Positions 37,260 through 47,274 of a DNA stretch of 64,000 bases are shown here, piece after piece. Both the position numbers and the translations under genes were made by a program. Every line of letters begins with the position of its first letter. The first letter of the stretch is position 1. Source of the stretch: Acinetobacter zhairuonensis (GTDB lineage: Bacteria > Pseudomonadota > Gammaproteobacteria > Pseudomonadales > Moraxellaceae); assembly GCF_022601715.1 (NCBI RefSeq), contig NZ_JAKVIM010000008.1, positions 62,001-126,000 of the forward strand, read 5' to 3'. A model generated the notes under the pieces. It was not told where the DNA came from and searched no databases. It worked only from the letters and a program-made list of their open reading frames with translations.

Positions 37260-37958
37260 TTATTTACTTTTTAAAATCGCTTCGGCCCAAAAAAAGTCTA
37301 TTTCACTATCAATATCAACTGCTGTTGCCTTTTCTGTCTGAAATCCATATACATCTGAATCAAAGAAAATTTTATCATTTTCTAATAGAGATAAAACCTC
37401 ATAAATATAAATTGATCCATTTAGACGATAAAATTTGGGTAGATCCTGACTTCTTTTACCCTCTACCTCGGGCCTAATAAATTCTGCTAGACTACTATTA
37501 TCAGGCATAATATTGGACCACAATGGGCTATGCTCTGTCTCAGATACAGAAACAATACCTTTCGCATTTTTTGCAATAAAAAAATCTAAAGCAGCATCTA
37601 ACTCTGTAACCAAACGTAGTGGAGACGTCGGTTGAAGCAATACAATAAGATGGTTTTCTTTTTTAATATCCAATTTTTCTATTGCATGTTTAATAACATC
37701 AAAACTAGAAGCATGATCATTCGATAAGGCATCTGGTCGTAAAAAAGGAACATCTGCACCATATTGCTCTGCAATCTGCTTAATCTCTAAATCATCTGTA
37801 GAAACTACTACGTGATCTATATATATTGAAGCCAATGCAACTTCAATCGACCAAGAAATTAGGGGTTTTCCACAAAGTAATTTTGTATTTTTACGGGGTA
37901 ATCGCTTACTTCCCCCTCTTGCAGGAATAAGTGCCGTTACATGGTATTGCTCTAACAT
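37260..37958 (-). CDS. neuA: CMP-nonulosonate (acylneuraminate-type) cytidylyltransferase
   Basis: This 232-residue enzyme activates the nine-carbon sugar with CTP. It has the start ALIPARGGSKRLPRKNTKLLCGKPLI, the LLQPTSPLR motif, and a DIDSEIDFFWAE end, typical of NeuA/LegF/PseF proteins. It shares a base with the preceding gene's stop region (start at 37958), indicating tight coupling. The cassette suggests a legionaminic-type rather than sialic acid substrate. Confidence 0.92.
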   Translation of the reverse strand: MLEQYHVTALIPARGGSKRLPRKNTKLLCGKPLISWSIEVALASIYIDHVVVSTDDLEIKQIAEQYGADVPFLRPDALSNDHASSFDVIKHAIEKLDIKKENHLIVLLQPTSPLRLVTELDAALDFFIAKNAKGIVSVSETEHSPLWSNIMPDNSSLAEFIRPEVEGKRSQDLPKFYRLNGSIYIYEVLSLLENDKIFFDSDVYGFQTEKATAVDIDSEIDFFWAEAILKSK

Positions 37959-39016
37959 CAGAATTTACCAAAATCTAAATTTATAATATCGCGTTGCGCC
38001 CGATTATAGTCTTCCATATGCCCAATATCCAACCAATATTCATGCAATGGATAGCTCGTAATTTTTTGCTGTAAAGCAATCTGCTGCTCTAATATTGTAG
38101 GCATTCCTATAAATTCAGCATTAACTTGTGCAAGTAACTCAGGAGAAATCACATAAATACCTGTATTTATATCAAAGAAATAACTCGGTTTTTCTGTCAT
38201 TCCTTGAATTACATTATTTTCTGAATTAACCACACCATACGGAATTTGGTACTGAAACTCACGCACACACATTGTTGCTACTGATTTGTTTTGTTCATGA
38301 AAATCAATAAGTTTTCCAAAATTCATGTTAGTGAGCACATCACCATTAATAACAATAAAAGGTAGCTTGATTTCTTCTTTCGGCAACAAGCTTAATGCTC
38401 CACCTGTACCTAGCGGATCATTTTCATGCACATATTGAATTTGAACATCAAATTTTTCGCCATTTCCAAAATGCTCTTCAATAATTTCAGGCAAATAATG
38501 AGTTGAAATATAAAACTTATAAAACCCTTGTTCTTTTAAACTTAATACGATGGTTTCTAACAGCGGTTTTCCACCAACAGGCAACATAGGTTTCGGGCAT
38601 TTATCAGTCAATGGTCGTAATCTAGTACCAAAACCGCCTGCCATAATAAATACAGGGTTTTCTTTTCTTTTACGGCTAATTAAATCTTCTAAAGTTATAA
38701 TGTTGACTAATTGACCTGCTTTTAGAACCGGCAATGCCAAATAACGCTTTTCTCGCATTATTTCAAAAATCTGCCGATTTGTTAATTCACCATCCTCAAT
38801 TGCATAAGGGGTTACATGCATAATCGTTTCAACAGAAGCATGTAAATCTTGGCCTTTAAGTAAGCCTCGACGGATGTCACCGTCAGTTATACTACCAAGT
38901 AAATGATTATCTTCATCTACCACCAACACAATTCTTAAAGCATATAGGTCTAATAATTCTAATGCCTTTAATATCGTGTCTCTTTTGTTCAAAACTATTT
39001 TTTTTACATCAATCAT
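37958..39016 (-). CDS. ptmE: CBS-domain sugar nucleotidyltransferase (PtmE-like)
   Basis: The 352-residue protein has two N-terminal CBS domains (residues ~1-115) fused to a nucleotidyltransferase domain (IMAGGFGTRLRPLTDKCPKPML near 125). PtmE of Campylobacter has this layout and makes GDP-glucosamine for the GDP-linked legionaminic acid pathway. Such genes also occur in Acinetobacter legionaminic clusters. It overlaps the upstream NeuD-like gene by 8 bases and the downstream cytidylyltransferase by one. Nucleotide and sugar specificity are not readable. Confidence 0.87.
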   Translation of the reverse strand: MIDVKKIVLNKRDTILKALELLDLYALRIVLVVDEDNHLLGSITDGDIRRGLLKGQDLHASVETIMHVTPYAIEDGELTNRQIFEIMREKRYLALPVLKAGQLVNIITLEDLISRKRKENPVFIMAGGFGTRLRPLTDKCPKPMLPVGGKPLLETIVLSLKEQGFYKFYISTHYLPEIIEEHFGNGEKFDVQIQYVHENDPLGTGGALSLLPKEEIKLPFIVINGDVLTNMNFGKLIDFHEQNKSVATMCVREFQYQIPYGVVNSENNVIQGMTEKPSYFFDINTGIYVISPELLAQVNAEFIGMPTILEQQIALQQKITSYPLHEYWLDIGHMEDYNRAQRDIINLDFGKF

Positions 39017-39653
39017 TACGTTTTAATTCCTTCGCTGGTGCACCTACGTATGTTGTATGCACTAAAGTATTTTTTAACACTACAGCACCAGCACCAATCG
39101 TTGAGTATTCACCCAACTTCTTTAATTCTAAAGGTCCCATACCTGGCAGAATTGCAGCATTTGTGCCAATGTATACGCCAGTACCCACATGGATACATCC
39201 AGACAAATTCACACCAGGCATAATCGACACGTAGCTATCGAGTTTACAGTCATGCCCTATTGTGCAGTTGAAGCTCAAAACCACAAAATCACCGAAGCTA
39301 CAAGAATTGGTAACTCTCGCACCTGCAGCAATTATCACGCCTTTAGAATGATCTAATTGTTCGCGAACTCCAAAACCCAATGTAGCCTGGGAATGTATTA
39401 AATTTGGAAAATTCAAATGAGGATAAAATTCATAAATTTTTTGACGAATTTTCGGAGCAGCGATACCTATAGTAAAGTCAATATTCGCAACACCAACTAT
39501 TTCAGATTCCAAAAACACAGGGAAACCTAACAAAGTTTGGTTTTTCCCTGCTTCCTTTTCTAAAAAACATATATCGGTATAACCTTGATCGAGAGCTAAA
39601 TCTAATAACTCCTTTGCAAAGCCGCTAGTTCCAAAAATCGCTAGTTTCTTCAT
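39009..39653 (-). CDS. neuD: NeuD/LegH-type sugar acetyltransferase
   Basis: The 214-residue protein has an N-terminal nucleotide-sugar-binding Rossmann segment (LAIFGTSGFAKELLDLA) and a left-handed beta-helix made of hexapeptides (from residue ~95), the PglD/NeuD layout. In legionaminic or pseudaminic pathways such enzymes N-acetylate the 4-amino sugar intermediate. It lies between neuB and the PtmE-like gene. Confidence 0.88.
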   Translation of the reverse strand: MKKLAIFGTSGFAKELLDLALDQGYTDICFLEKEAGKNQTLLGFPVFLESEIVGVANIDFTIGIAAPKIRQKIYEFYPHLNFPNLIHSQATLGFGVREQLDHSKGVIIAAGARVTNSCSFGDFVVLSFNCTIGHDCKLDSYVSIMPGVNLSGCIHVGTGVYIGTNAAILPGMGPLELKKLGEYSTIGAGAVVLKNTLVHTTYVGAPAKELKRND

Positions 39654-39656
39654 TTA

Positions 39657-40748
39657 TTATTCAATAAAATCATTCTTTTTAAACGCTTTGGTTGCATAAC
39701 TCCCCAAAACATCCCAATATTTATTTGGTTCTAAGACAACCTTACCAGCTCGTTTGGTTGTAATATTTTCCTGTGTAAAGAGTTCACCTTCGGCAATCTC
39801 TTTACTCGCCACAATACTACGTCGCACTAAATAATAATTATCACTTTCTTGCTCTAACATAAATTTTATGCCATCACCAAGAGCCGCATGGGTTTTATGT
39901 AATATCTCAACATAGCGTTTAAATTCATCGGCTTCCATAGATGCCGCATGGTCTGGTCCAGCCATATTTTTATCAAGCGTTATATGCTTTTCAAAAATTC
40001 GAGCACCTAAACTCAAGCTAATAACTGCCGCATATTCATCTAAAGTATGATCAGAATAGCCTGTCGTTAATCCAAAAACATTTTTAATTGTTTCAATTGC
40101 CCGTAAATTGGATTGTTCAAATAATGCTGGATATTGCGTTACACAATGCAAAATTGATACCTGTTCTTTTAACTTTTTACGAACAGCAAATTTTGAATAT
40201 GACTCTCTAAATAATTGTTGTGAAGGGCGAATGTTTGTTCCTTTATCAAGAACAAATGCAAAAACCGACAATGCTTGTTCAATGTCCCCTAGACTTGCTG
40301 TGCCTGTCGATAAAATCACATGTTTACCAGTACATGCCAACTCATATAAAAATGGTAAGTTAGAAATATCTGCCGATGAAACTTTTAAAAATGGCACATC
40401 AAGCTCATCGACCAAAAACCTTAAACTTTCCGAATCAAAAGGTGTTGATATAAAAGTAATATTTTCGGCATAACAAAAGTTCTGAATCTCTTTTGTTTGC
40501 TCATATGTCAACTCAAGGCTTTTCACAAGTTCAAGCTGACTTTGTGCCGAACCCGTATTTTCTTTTTGGTAAGCAGCCATTTCCGTTTGATCTGAGAGTA
40601 AGCTATCTGCTTTGAAAGTCTGAAACTTAACCGCATTAGCCCCACATTCTTTTGCTTTTAAAATGAGTTCTTTTGCTAGTTCTACAGAACCATTGTGATT
40701 CACACCAATTTCAGCAATCACATAAATTTCGTTTTCATCAAAGATCAT
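39657..40748 (-). CDS. neuB: nonulosonic acid synthase (NeuB/LegI family)
   Basis: The enzyme condenses a six-carbon amino sugar with phosphoenolpyruvate to form the nine-carbon acid. The 363-residue protein has the TIM-barrel motifs AEIGVNHNG near residue 12, KFQTFKADSLL, STPFD, LSTGTA, TGYSDHT and EKHITLDKNMAGPDHAAS, then a C-terminal SAF (antifreeze-like) domain. It overlaps neuC by 11 bases. The substrate is probably the 2,4-diacetamido-trideoxy sugar, given the companion genes. Confidence 0.94.
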   Translation of the reverse strand: MIFDENEIYVIAEIGVNHNGSVELAKELILKAKECGANAVKFQTFKADSLLSDQTEMAAYQKENTGSAQSQLELVKSLELTYEQTKEIQNFCYAENITFISTPFDSESLRFLVDELDVPFLKVSSADISNLPFLYELACTGKHVILSTGTASLGDIEQALSVFAFVLDKGTNIRPSQQLFRESYSKFAVRKKLKEQVSILHCVTQYPALFEQSNLRAIETIKNVFGLTTGYSDHTLDEYAAVISLSLGARIFEKHITLDKNMAGPDHAASMEADEFKRYVEILHKTHAALGDGIKFMLEQESDNYYLVRRSIVASKEIAEGELFTQENITTKRAGKVVLEPNKYWDVLGSYATKAFKKNDFIE

Positions 40749-41874
40749 AAAATGGAGCCTTTTTCTTAAAATCTATTGTCTTAATGACTTCTATAATTTT
40801 TTGAGAAGTATTACCGTAACCCAAAGGAGGTTGCACTTGCTCTAATTCAGATTCTGGAAATTCTTGCGCCTGCTTTATCGCATCCTGAATTTCAATTTGA
40901 TTTAGTTTGACATCAATAATCGATTTGCAACGTAGGCGACCCTTCTGACGGTCACCAATATTAACTGTAACCACTTGTAACGCAGGTGCCTCAGATAATC
41001 CACTTGAAGAATTACCAACCATTGCAAGTGAATATTTCAAAACACTCAAATAATTCTGAATACCAAAACTTTTAACTAAAAGCACACGATCTGGCATTTC
41101 CGCATGCAGATCCAACATCTCTTTTACAATTTCAGTATTTCCATTGTCCGCATTAGGATAACTAAAAACAAAATTGAGGTTATCTTGAGCCCTTAATGCC
41201 TTAAACAATGGTGTTACATCCTCATCATGCAAATTAGTCTCTGGATGATAAGTGATCAGAATATAAGGTTTTTTGAAATCAAAATCATAGATTTCACTCA
41301 ACTCATCTAAGGTTCTAAACTCTGTGCGCTGAATATGGTCTAAGCCTAATGCACCGACATTAAAGACCTTTTCAGGTTGCTCACCCAATTGAATTATTCG
41401 TTTTTGATATGGTTCGGCTGCAGCGAAATGTAGTGTTGCCATTTTTGTAATTGCGTGACGGATTGATTCGTCATAAGCGCCTTCTGTGATTTCACCACCA
41501 TGCAAATGTGCAACAGGAATTTGCATAATCAAGGCAGCTTGCGTCACGGCTAATGCCTCAAAACGATCCCCCAAAACCACTAGCAAATCAGGTTGCATAC
41601 GGCGTAATGCATCAGCAAAACCAAGCAACCCTACTCCCATAGATTTCACAATAGCACTTGGAGTATCTGAAGAAAGTAGCATTTCAACCGATTCAGTAAT
41701 TTCAAAACCATCATTAACGATAGTTTTCCATGTCTCCCCATGCTCAGGTGAATAATGCATTGCCGTAGCTAAAATCTGTAGCTCTAAGTCTGGATCACTT
41801 TGTATATCTTTCATTAACCAATACAGCAACCCATATTCTGCCCGGGTTCCTGTAAATACGGCTATTTTTTTCAT
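40738..41874 (-). CDS. neuC: hydrolysing UDP-sugar 2-epimerase (NeuC/LegG family)
   Basis: The ~378-residue protein opens KKIAVFTGTRAEYGLLYWLMKDI and has HLHGGEITEGAYDESIRHAITKMATLHF, the NeuC signature. It removes the nucleotide and epimerises C2 to give the free amino sugar for the synthase. The ATG at 41874 lies one base after the aminotransferase stop; the frame is open up to 41916, which would overlap that gene, so the shorter start is preferred. Confidence 0.93.
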   Translation of the reverse strand: MKKIAVFTGTRAEYGLLYWLMKDIQSDPDLELQILATAMHYSPEHGETWKTIVNDGFEITESVEMLLSSDTPSAIVKSMGVGLLGFADALRRMQPDLLVVLGDRFEALAVTQAALIMQIPVAHLHGGEITEGAYDESIRHAITKMATLHFAAAEPYQKRIIQLGEQPEKVFNVGALGLDHIQRTEFRTLDELSEIYDFDFKKPYILITYHPETNLHDEDVTPLFKALRAQDNLNFVFSYPNADNGNTEIVKEMLDLHAEMPDRVLLVKSFGIQNYLSVLKYSLAMVGNSSSGLSEAPALQVVTVNIGDRQKGRLRCKSIIDVKLNQIEIQDAIKQAQEFPESELEQVQPPLGYGNTSQKIIEVIKTIDFKKKAPFYDL

Positions 41875-41875
41875 C

Positions 41876-43027
41876 TCAAAACTCCAAAGGAACAGAGCTT
41901 GGAATATTGACAACACGCTCTTCTAACCAATTTGAATGCGTTAAATGGTCTTGTAACGCATTTTTGTACATTGGTAATTTGGTCATTAATGTCCAAATTG
42001 GACGAGTCATTACTTTACTTTCGTTAGTGCCTTGCAATACAAGATCTCGATGCGCTTTATTTTCACAAATAATCGCATTTAACCAATAGTTTGAATGACA
42101 GTCTTGAGGTTCTACAAAAAATTGAGTATCTGAGTCTTTAAAAAACTCTAAATAGTGCTGAGCAAGGCTTCTTTTTTTATCAAGAAAATCATTTAAGTTT
42201 TCCATTTGAGCACAGCCTAACGCAGCATTTAAATTTGGCATACGGTAGTTAAATCCATTCTCATCATGATAAAACTCATAAGGATGTGGAATTTTTGCAG
42301 TGGTCGTAATATGTTTTGTTTTGATACCAAGCTGTTCATCTTGACATAAAACCATTCCACCACCACCTGTAGTGATAACTTTATTACCGTTAAAACTTAA
42401 TGCTGAAATTGGACCTAAAGTCCCTGTATGCTGACCTTTATAATATGACCCTAAACTCTCCGCAGCATCTTCCACCAATGTTAAATGCCATTTTTGACAC
42501 ACAACCATTAACTCATCCAACTCTACAGGATGACCAAATGTATGCATTGGTACAACTGCTGAAATTCTCTGATTTGTTGCTTTGTGTCGACACTCTCCTA
42601 AATCATTAATATAGGCATATTCTTCTAAATATTGTGCTAATGCAGTAGGACACAAGCCCATCGTTTTTAAGGAAACATCAACAAACAAAGGATCTGCACC
42701 GATGTAGGAAAGTGCATTGCATGTTGCGACAAAGGTTAACGCTTGTGTTACTACAAGATCGTCTCGCTTAACCCCTGCCATCAGCAATGCTACATGCAGT
42801 GCAGCAGTGCCATTCACTGTAGCTATAGCCCGCTTAGTACCTGTAAAATTTTGAATTTTTTCTTCAAACTCAGTAACAAATGCTCCAACACTAGATACAA
42901 ATGTACTTTCTATCGTGTCTAATACGTACTGTTTTTCATTTCCAATAAAACGGGGCTCATGCAGTGGAATGAATTGATCTGTTTTATAAATATCACGTAC
43001 AAATTGATTAAATTTTGCAATTTCCAC
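41876..43027 (-). CDS. legC: LegC-family aminotransferase
   Basis: This 383-residue PLP enzyme places the amino group at C4 of the 4-keto-6-deoxy HexNAc. It has the LegC-type start LHEPRFIGNEKQYVLDTIESTFVSSVG, TVNGTAALHVAL, LVEDAAESLGS, and the PLP Lys in FNGNKVITTGGGGM. It shares one base with the preceding dehydratase gene. It is clearly different from the DegT enzyme of module B. Confidence 0.92.
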   Translation of the reverse strand: MEIAKFNQFVRDIYKTDQFIPLHEPRFIGNEKQYVLDTIESTFVSSVGAFVTEFEEKIQNFTGTKRAIATVNGTAALHVALLMAGVKRDDLVVTQALTFVATCNALSYIGADPLFVDVSLKTMGLCPTALAQYLEEYAYINDLGECRHKATNQRISAVVPMHTFGHPVELDELMVVCQKWHLTLVEDAAESLGSYYKGQHTGTLGPISALSFNGNKVITTGGGGMVLCQDEQLGIKTKHITTTAKIPHPYEFYHDENGFNYRMPNLNAALGCAQMENLNDFLDKKRSLAQHYLEFFKDSDTQFFVEPQDCHSNYWLNAIICENKAHRDLVLQGTNESKVMTRPIWTLMTKLPMYKNALQDHLTHSNWLEERVVNIPSSVPLEF

Positions 43028-44223
43028 TACATTTTCCCATCTAAATATAGACCAGTTTCTTTATGACCAAAGTTCGGCATCATATAGTTAAATAAATCGA
43101 CTATTTCTTCTTTGTTCCACTGTTTGGCTTCTAGCATTGCACTGATTTTGTTTTCGAAAGTCTGTAATTTATCTTCTTCAATATTGAGTGCATTTTTGAT
43201 TACACCGAGATTAGTGAAACGCTGCATATCCAGAACTTCATGATCTGTAAAAAACTCTTCAAAATCTTTTTCACCAGTCGTCGTGCTACCCGCAAATAGA
43301 CATGGCCACTTACCTTGTTTTGGTAAAGTCTTAACTAATTCTCGAGCTTCATCTTCAGTCTCACAAAGATGTGGTTCATAACCTAAATGCTTTAAATATT
43401 TCACTGCGATATCAGCAAAAGTAATGAGGTGTAAATGTTCGCTTAATTTTGGGAAGAAAATATCTCTATTGTCACCCAATAAACATGACATTAAACAAAG
43501 TTCACCCGATTCTTTAGGAGTCACAAAATAACGTCGAATATCATTTGGAGCAGCAATTGGTTGTTGTTTTTGAATACGTTGATTAAAGCCATGCAGTAAT
43601 GAACCATCCGAAAATGCCACATTCGCAAATCGTGCTGTCGAAATATCGATATATTGACTTTGACGCATTAAAAACATTTCCATAATCCGTTTAGAACCGC
43701 CCATCATATTGACGGGGTTCGCGGCCTTATCGGTAGAAACACAGAAGTATTTTTTTACGCCTTTTTCGATAGACTGTTGAATTGTTTTTTCAGTATTTAA
43801 AATATTGACATGAATCATTCGCATTAAAGTATAAGGATCTTTTTCACTACGAACATGCTTTAACGCAGATAAATTTAATACGTAGTCAAATTTTCCGTCA
43901 TTTTGAATAAATGCGTCATACTCATCAGAGCCAATGTCTAATGCAAAGGTTTGAAAGTCACCCTCAATATAACCAAATGAGCTACGAATATCTCGCACGA
44001 CCTCAGTTAAATTGTTTTCAGAAATATCAACAACATGTAGCTTTAATGGATTTCTTTTAAAAATTTCTTTAACAACAGCCTGACCTATAGATCCTGCACC
44101 GCCAAGGACTAAAAATCTTGAAGATGAAACAATATTTTTTAATTTTTCATCCCATAATTGAATATCATCAATAAAAAGTTCTTGCTTACGACCAATTAAT
44201 TCTAATTGAATATCAACTGACAT
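43027..44223 (-). CDS. legB: nucleotide-HexNAc 4,6-dehydratase (first step of nonulosonic acid pathway)
   Basis: The 398-residue extended SDR has LVLGGAGSIGQAV near residue 38, NLSALKHVRSE, and STDKAANPVNMMGGSKRI. The Tyr of YxxxK is Met (MGGSK), as in PglF-type dehydratases. It should make the 4-keto-6-deoxy sugar used by the adjacent LegC. Acinetobacter legionaminic-type clusters (lga/ela) start with such a gene after gna. The C-terminal ~100 residues go beyond the usual SDR core. Confidence 0.9.
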   Translation of the reverse strand: MSVDIQLELIGRKQELFIDDIQLWDEKLKNIVSSSRFLVLGGAGSIGQAVVKEIFKRNPLKLHVVDISENNLTEVVRDIRSSFGYIEGDFQTFALDIGSDEYDAFIQNDGKFDYVLNLSALKHVRSEKDPYTLMRMIHVNILNTEKTIQQSIEKGVKKYFCVSTDKAANPVNMMGGSKRIMEMFLMRQSQYIDISTARFANVAFSDGSLLHGFNQRIQKQQPIAAPNDIRRYFVTPKESGELCLMSCLLGDNRDIFFPKLSEHLHLITFADIAVKYLKHLGYEPHLCETEDEARELVKTLPKQGKWPCLFAGSTTTGEKDFEEFFTDHEVLDMQRFTNLGVIKNALNIEEDKLQTFENKISAMLEAKQWNKEEIVDLFNYMMPNFGHKETGLYLDGKM

Positions 44224-44241
44224 TATTTAAAACCCTATTTC

Positions 44242-45519
44242 CTAAAGTCTAATATTTGAAAATTCTTTATCTAATATATATTTCAAGTCATATAAGACAT
44301 GATTCTGTTTACCCAAAGCATGCATTTCTTGTGAGGTCATTGCCTTAAATTGATCATGTGCAACTGCAAGAATAATGGCGTCATATTGCCCTACTTCCAA
44401 CTTCTTAACAGGCGCCAAACCATATTCGTGTTTCACCTCTTCAGGATCAACCCATGGATCATAAACATCCAAATCAAGATCATAATCTTTTAGGGCATTG
44501 ACCATATCAATGATTTTACTGTTTCGAATATCTGGGCAATTTTCCTTAAAACTTAAACCCATCACCAAAATTTTTGAGCCCACAACCTGAATACGCTTCT
44601 TCACCATTTCTTTAATAAGTTGCGTTGCTACATATTCACCCATGCGGTCATTTAATCGACGTGCAGCTAAAATAATTTCAGGGTGTAAACCAATAGATTG
44701 AGCTTTATGCGTTAAATAATACGGATCGACTCCGATACAATGCCCACCAACCAAGCCTGGCCGAAACGGTAAAAAATTCCATTTCGTACCCGCAGCTTTG
44801 AGTACATCTTCAGTATCAATACCGAGTTTATTGAAGATCAATGCCAGTTCATTAATTAACGCAATATTCACATCACGTTGTGTATTTTCAATCACCTTTG
44901 CTGCTTCTGCGACCTTAATGCTTGGAGCCTTATGTGTACCTGCCACAACAATTAAGTTATAAACTTGATCGACATAGTCAGCAGTTTCAGGCGTAGAGCC
45001 TGATGTGATTTTTAAAATATTGGTTACACGGTGCTGTTTGTCACCAGGATTAATACGCTCTGGACTATAACCCGCAAAGAAATCCTGATTAAATTGGAGT
45101 CCAGAAACTCTTTCCAATACAGGAATACAAACTTCTTCTGTTGCACCAGGATAAACCGTTGATTCGTAGACAACGATATCGCCTTTTTTTAATACTTTTC
45201 CAATGCTTTCAGATGCTTTAATTAATGGCGTCAAATCAGGTTGCTTAAAATCATCAATTGGGGTTGGAACAGTCACAATAAAAAAATTACAGTCTTGTAA
45301 ATCTTTTAACTCACAAGAATAGCTTAACTGAGTCGCAGCCAATAATTCTTCAGAACTCACCTCAAGGGTGTGATCTTGTGCACCTTTCAACTCTTCAATT
45401 CTTTTTTGATAAATATCAAATCCAACAACTGGTACTTTTTTCCCGAATTCCACTGCCAATGGCAAACCTACATACCCCAGACCAATAATGGCTATTTTTA
45501 ACTCAGAATTATGCAACAT
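44242..45519 (-). CDS. gna: UDP-HexNAc 6-dehydrogenase (Gna)
   Basis: Gna oxidises UDP-GlcNAc or UDP-GalNAc to the uronic acid. The 425-residue protein has [27 protein letters not shown], the [25 protein letters not shown] signature, and the catalytic Cys in [15 protein letters not shown], all as in WbpO/TviB enzymes. It is the first gene left of the wza region, the usual place of gna in Acinetobacter K loci. Module B has no counterpart. Confidence 0.94.
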   Translation of the reverse strand: MLHNSELKIAIIGLGYVGLPLAVEFGKKVPVVGFDIYQKRIEELKGAQDHTLEVSSEELLAATQLSYSCELKDLQDCNFFIVTVPTPIDDFKQPDLTPLIKASESIGKVLKKGDIVVYESTVYPGATEEVCIPVLERVSGLQFNQDFFAGYSPERINPGDKQHRVTNILKITSGSTPETADYVDQVYNLIVVAGTHKAPSIKVAEAAKVIENTQRDVNIALINELALIFNKLGIDTEDVLKAAGTKWNFLPFRPGLVGGHCIGVDPYYLTHKAQSIGLHPEIILAARRLNDRMGEYVATQLIKEMVKKRIQVVGSKILVMGLSFKENCPDIRNSKIIDMVNALKDYDLDLDVYDPWVDPEEVKHEYGLAPVKKLEVGQYDAIILAVAHDQFKAMTSQEMHALGKQNHVLYDLKYILDKEFSNIRL

Positions 45520-45679
45520 GTGTCTGCCTTGATGCCCGTACTCATTGACTTTAGAATAAATTAAATGCCATTTTATCGGCTATTGGCTAATATAACAGAA
45601 ATACATTTTGTCTTAACGCAAATGCGTATAAATAAATTATACAATTTGTTATAGTTAGCTAAATTTTGAATAGATACAC

Positions 45680-45700
45680 TCAATCTCATCAAAAGATTGA
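45680..45700 (+). promoter_or_regulatory. conserved TCAATC-N9-GATTGA inverted repeat upstream of wza
   Basis: This is the same 6-bp inverted repeat with 9-base spacer as at 23540-23560, again followed by AATAT…TATAAT eight bases later. The wza GTG lies only 10 bases after TATAAT here, against 25 in the other copy, so the TATAAT is not certainly a -10 box. The repeat sits in the 205-base divergent spacer between gna and wza. Confidence 0.5.
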
Positions 45701-45724
45701 AATATTTTTATAATAGGGTTCAGA

Positions 45725-46828
45725 GTGAAATTTCTACAACATATAGGCCTTTTGGGGTTCACACTCAGCACTGTCGGTTGTGCATTAGCGCCTGGCCTAC
45801 AAACATACGATTTACCTGAACAAGGCATTTATCAGACAGAGCTAGGAAGCTCCGTGAATGTGATACAGTTAAATCAAAATACACTACGTCATTTGCAACA
45901 AAACCAAAATACTGATATTCAAGATATTTCTAGTTTATTTCGTCACTCTCAACTGAACTACAAACTCAGTCCAGGTGATATCTTATCTATTTATTTATGG
46001 GCATATCCTGAAATTACACCTCCTGTAAGCAATGCTAACAATGATCAATCCATTCAAGCCAATGGCTTTCAAATTGATCAAACAGGCTATATTCAGTTTC
46101 CAATTATTGGACGCTACAAAGCAGCTGGTAAATCACTCGCTCAAGTCAATCAGGAGTTGCGTAGTCAACTGTCTCGTTATTTAAAAACACCCGATGTGAT
46201 TGCACGCGTATTGTCTTATCAAGGTCAACGTTATTCTGTGCAAGGGAATGTAATGAGAGGCGGGCAATTTTTCCTGAGTGATCAACCTGTTAGTGTATAT
46301 ACTGCACTCGGTTTAGCTGGCGGGGTAAACACCCAGTATGGGGATAATACCTCCATCACATTAGTTCGTCAGGGTCGTACTTATCAGTTAAATAGCATTG
46401 ATTTAGAAAAAGCAGGTTATTCACTCCATAATCTTTTAATTCAACCCAACGATACGCTTTATGTAAATTCTAAAGAAAATCAAAAAATTTACGTGATGGG
46501 TGAGTCGGGTAAAAATCAGTCATTACAGATGCGCGATCAAGGCATGACTTTGAGTGATGTATTGGGAGAAAGTCTTGGTTTAAACCCCAATACCGCCAGT
46601 GCAAGTCGTATTTATGTCTTACGCAGTGATGGACGAACACAGCAAACTGAGCTATATCATATGAACCTACTCAGTCTAGGTGATTTTGGCTTAGCCAATC
46701 AGTTTAAAATGCGTCGTAATGATATTGTCTATGTAGATTCTACTGGGTTAGCTCGTTGGCAACGTATTGTGACCCAAATTCTACCTTTCTCTAACGCACT
46801 TTATAACATTGATCGGTTGGGGAACTAA
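45725..46828 (+). CDS. wza: Wza outer-membrane polysaccharide export lipoprotein (module A)
   Basis: The 367-residue protein has a lipoprotein signal with Cys19, the Poly_export domain, SLBB domains and the C-terminal LARWQRIVTQILPF helix that spans the outer membrane in E. coli Wza. It starts at GTG with AGGG six bases upstream. Its stop overlaps the wzb start (TAATG). It is nearly a duplicate of the copy at 23600. Confidence 0.95.
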   Translation: MKFLQHIGLLGFTLSTVGCALAPGLQTYDLPEQGIYQTELGSSVNVIQLNQNTLRHLQQNQNTDIQDISSLFRHSQLNYKLSPGDILSIYLWAYPEITPPVSNANNDQSIQANGFQIDQTGYIQFPIIGRYKAAGKSLAQVNQELRSQLSRYLKTPDVIARVLSYQGQRYSVQGNVMRGGQFFLSDQPVSVYTALGLAGGVNTQYGDNTSITLVRQGRTYQLNSIDLEKAGYSLHNLLIQPNDTLYVNSKENQKIYVMGESGKNQSLQMRDQGMTLSDVLGESLGLNPNTASASRIYVLRSDGRTQQTELYHMNLLSLGDFGLANQFKMRRNDIVYVDSTGLARWQRIVTQILPFSNALYNIDRLGN

Positions 46829-47256
46829 TGCATATTCAGAATATTCTCGTGGTCTGTATTGGAAATATTTGTCGTAGCCCAATGGCTGAATATTTTTTAA
46901 AACAGGAATTTCCCCAACTGCATGTTGAGTCTGCGGGGATCTCTGGTTTAATTGGACATAGTGCCGACGATAAAGCTATTTTGTGCATGCAAAGGCATGG
47001 TATTGATATGCAGCCACATATTGCAAAAAAGTTAAGTGCCGAGTTAATTAAAAAATCAGACTTAATATTAGTGATGAGTCAAAATCAACAAAAACATATC
47101 GAACAGACATGGCCTTTTTCCAAAGGAAAAACCTTTCGATTAGGGCATTGGCAAGGGAAAAATGTGCCTGACCCTTACCAGCATGAACAAGCCGTTTTTG
47201 ATGATACCTGTCAGCTTATACAAAATTGTATAAATGACTGGAAGAAACATATTTAA
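46828..47256 (+). CDS. wzb: Wzb low-molecular-weight protein-tyrosine phosphatase
   Basis: Wzb dephosphorylates the Tyr-rich tail of Wzc and so permits the phosphorylation cycle needed for capsule export. The 142-residue protein has the active-site loop CIGNICRSP (CX5R) near residue 10 and the catalytic VPDPYQ Asp near residue 113. It is the only intact wzb in the window, so it would have to serve both Wzc proteins. Confidence 0.96.
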   Translation: MHIQNILVVCIGNICRSPMAEYFLKQEFPQLHVESAGISGLIGHSADDKAILCMQRHGIDMQPHIAKKLSAELIKKSDLILVMSQNQQKHIEQTWPFSKGKTFRLGHWQGKNVPDPYQHEQAVFDDTCQLIQNCINDWKKHI

Positions 47257-47274
47257 CCCATTGATAGCAAAATT

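Noticed and set aside
45709-45714. TATAAT as the -10 box of a leaderless wza
   Set aside because: An AGGG ribosome site lies between it and the GTG, which would be lost if transcription began just after this box; kept only as part of a conserved block.
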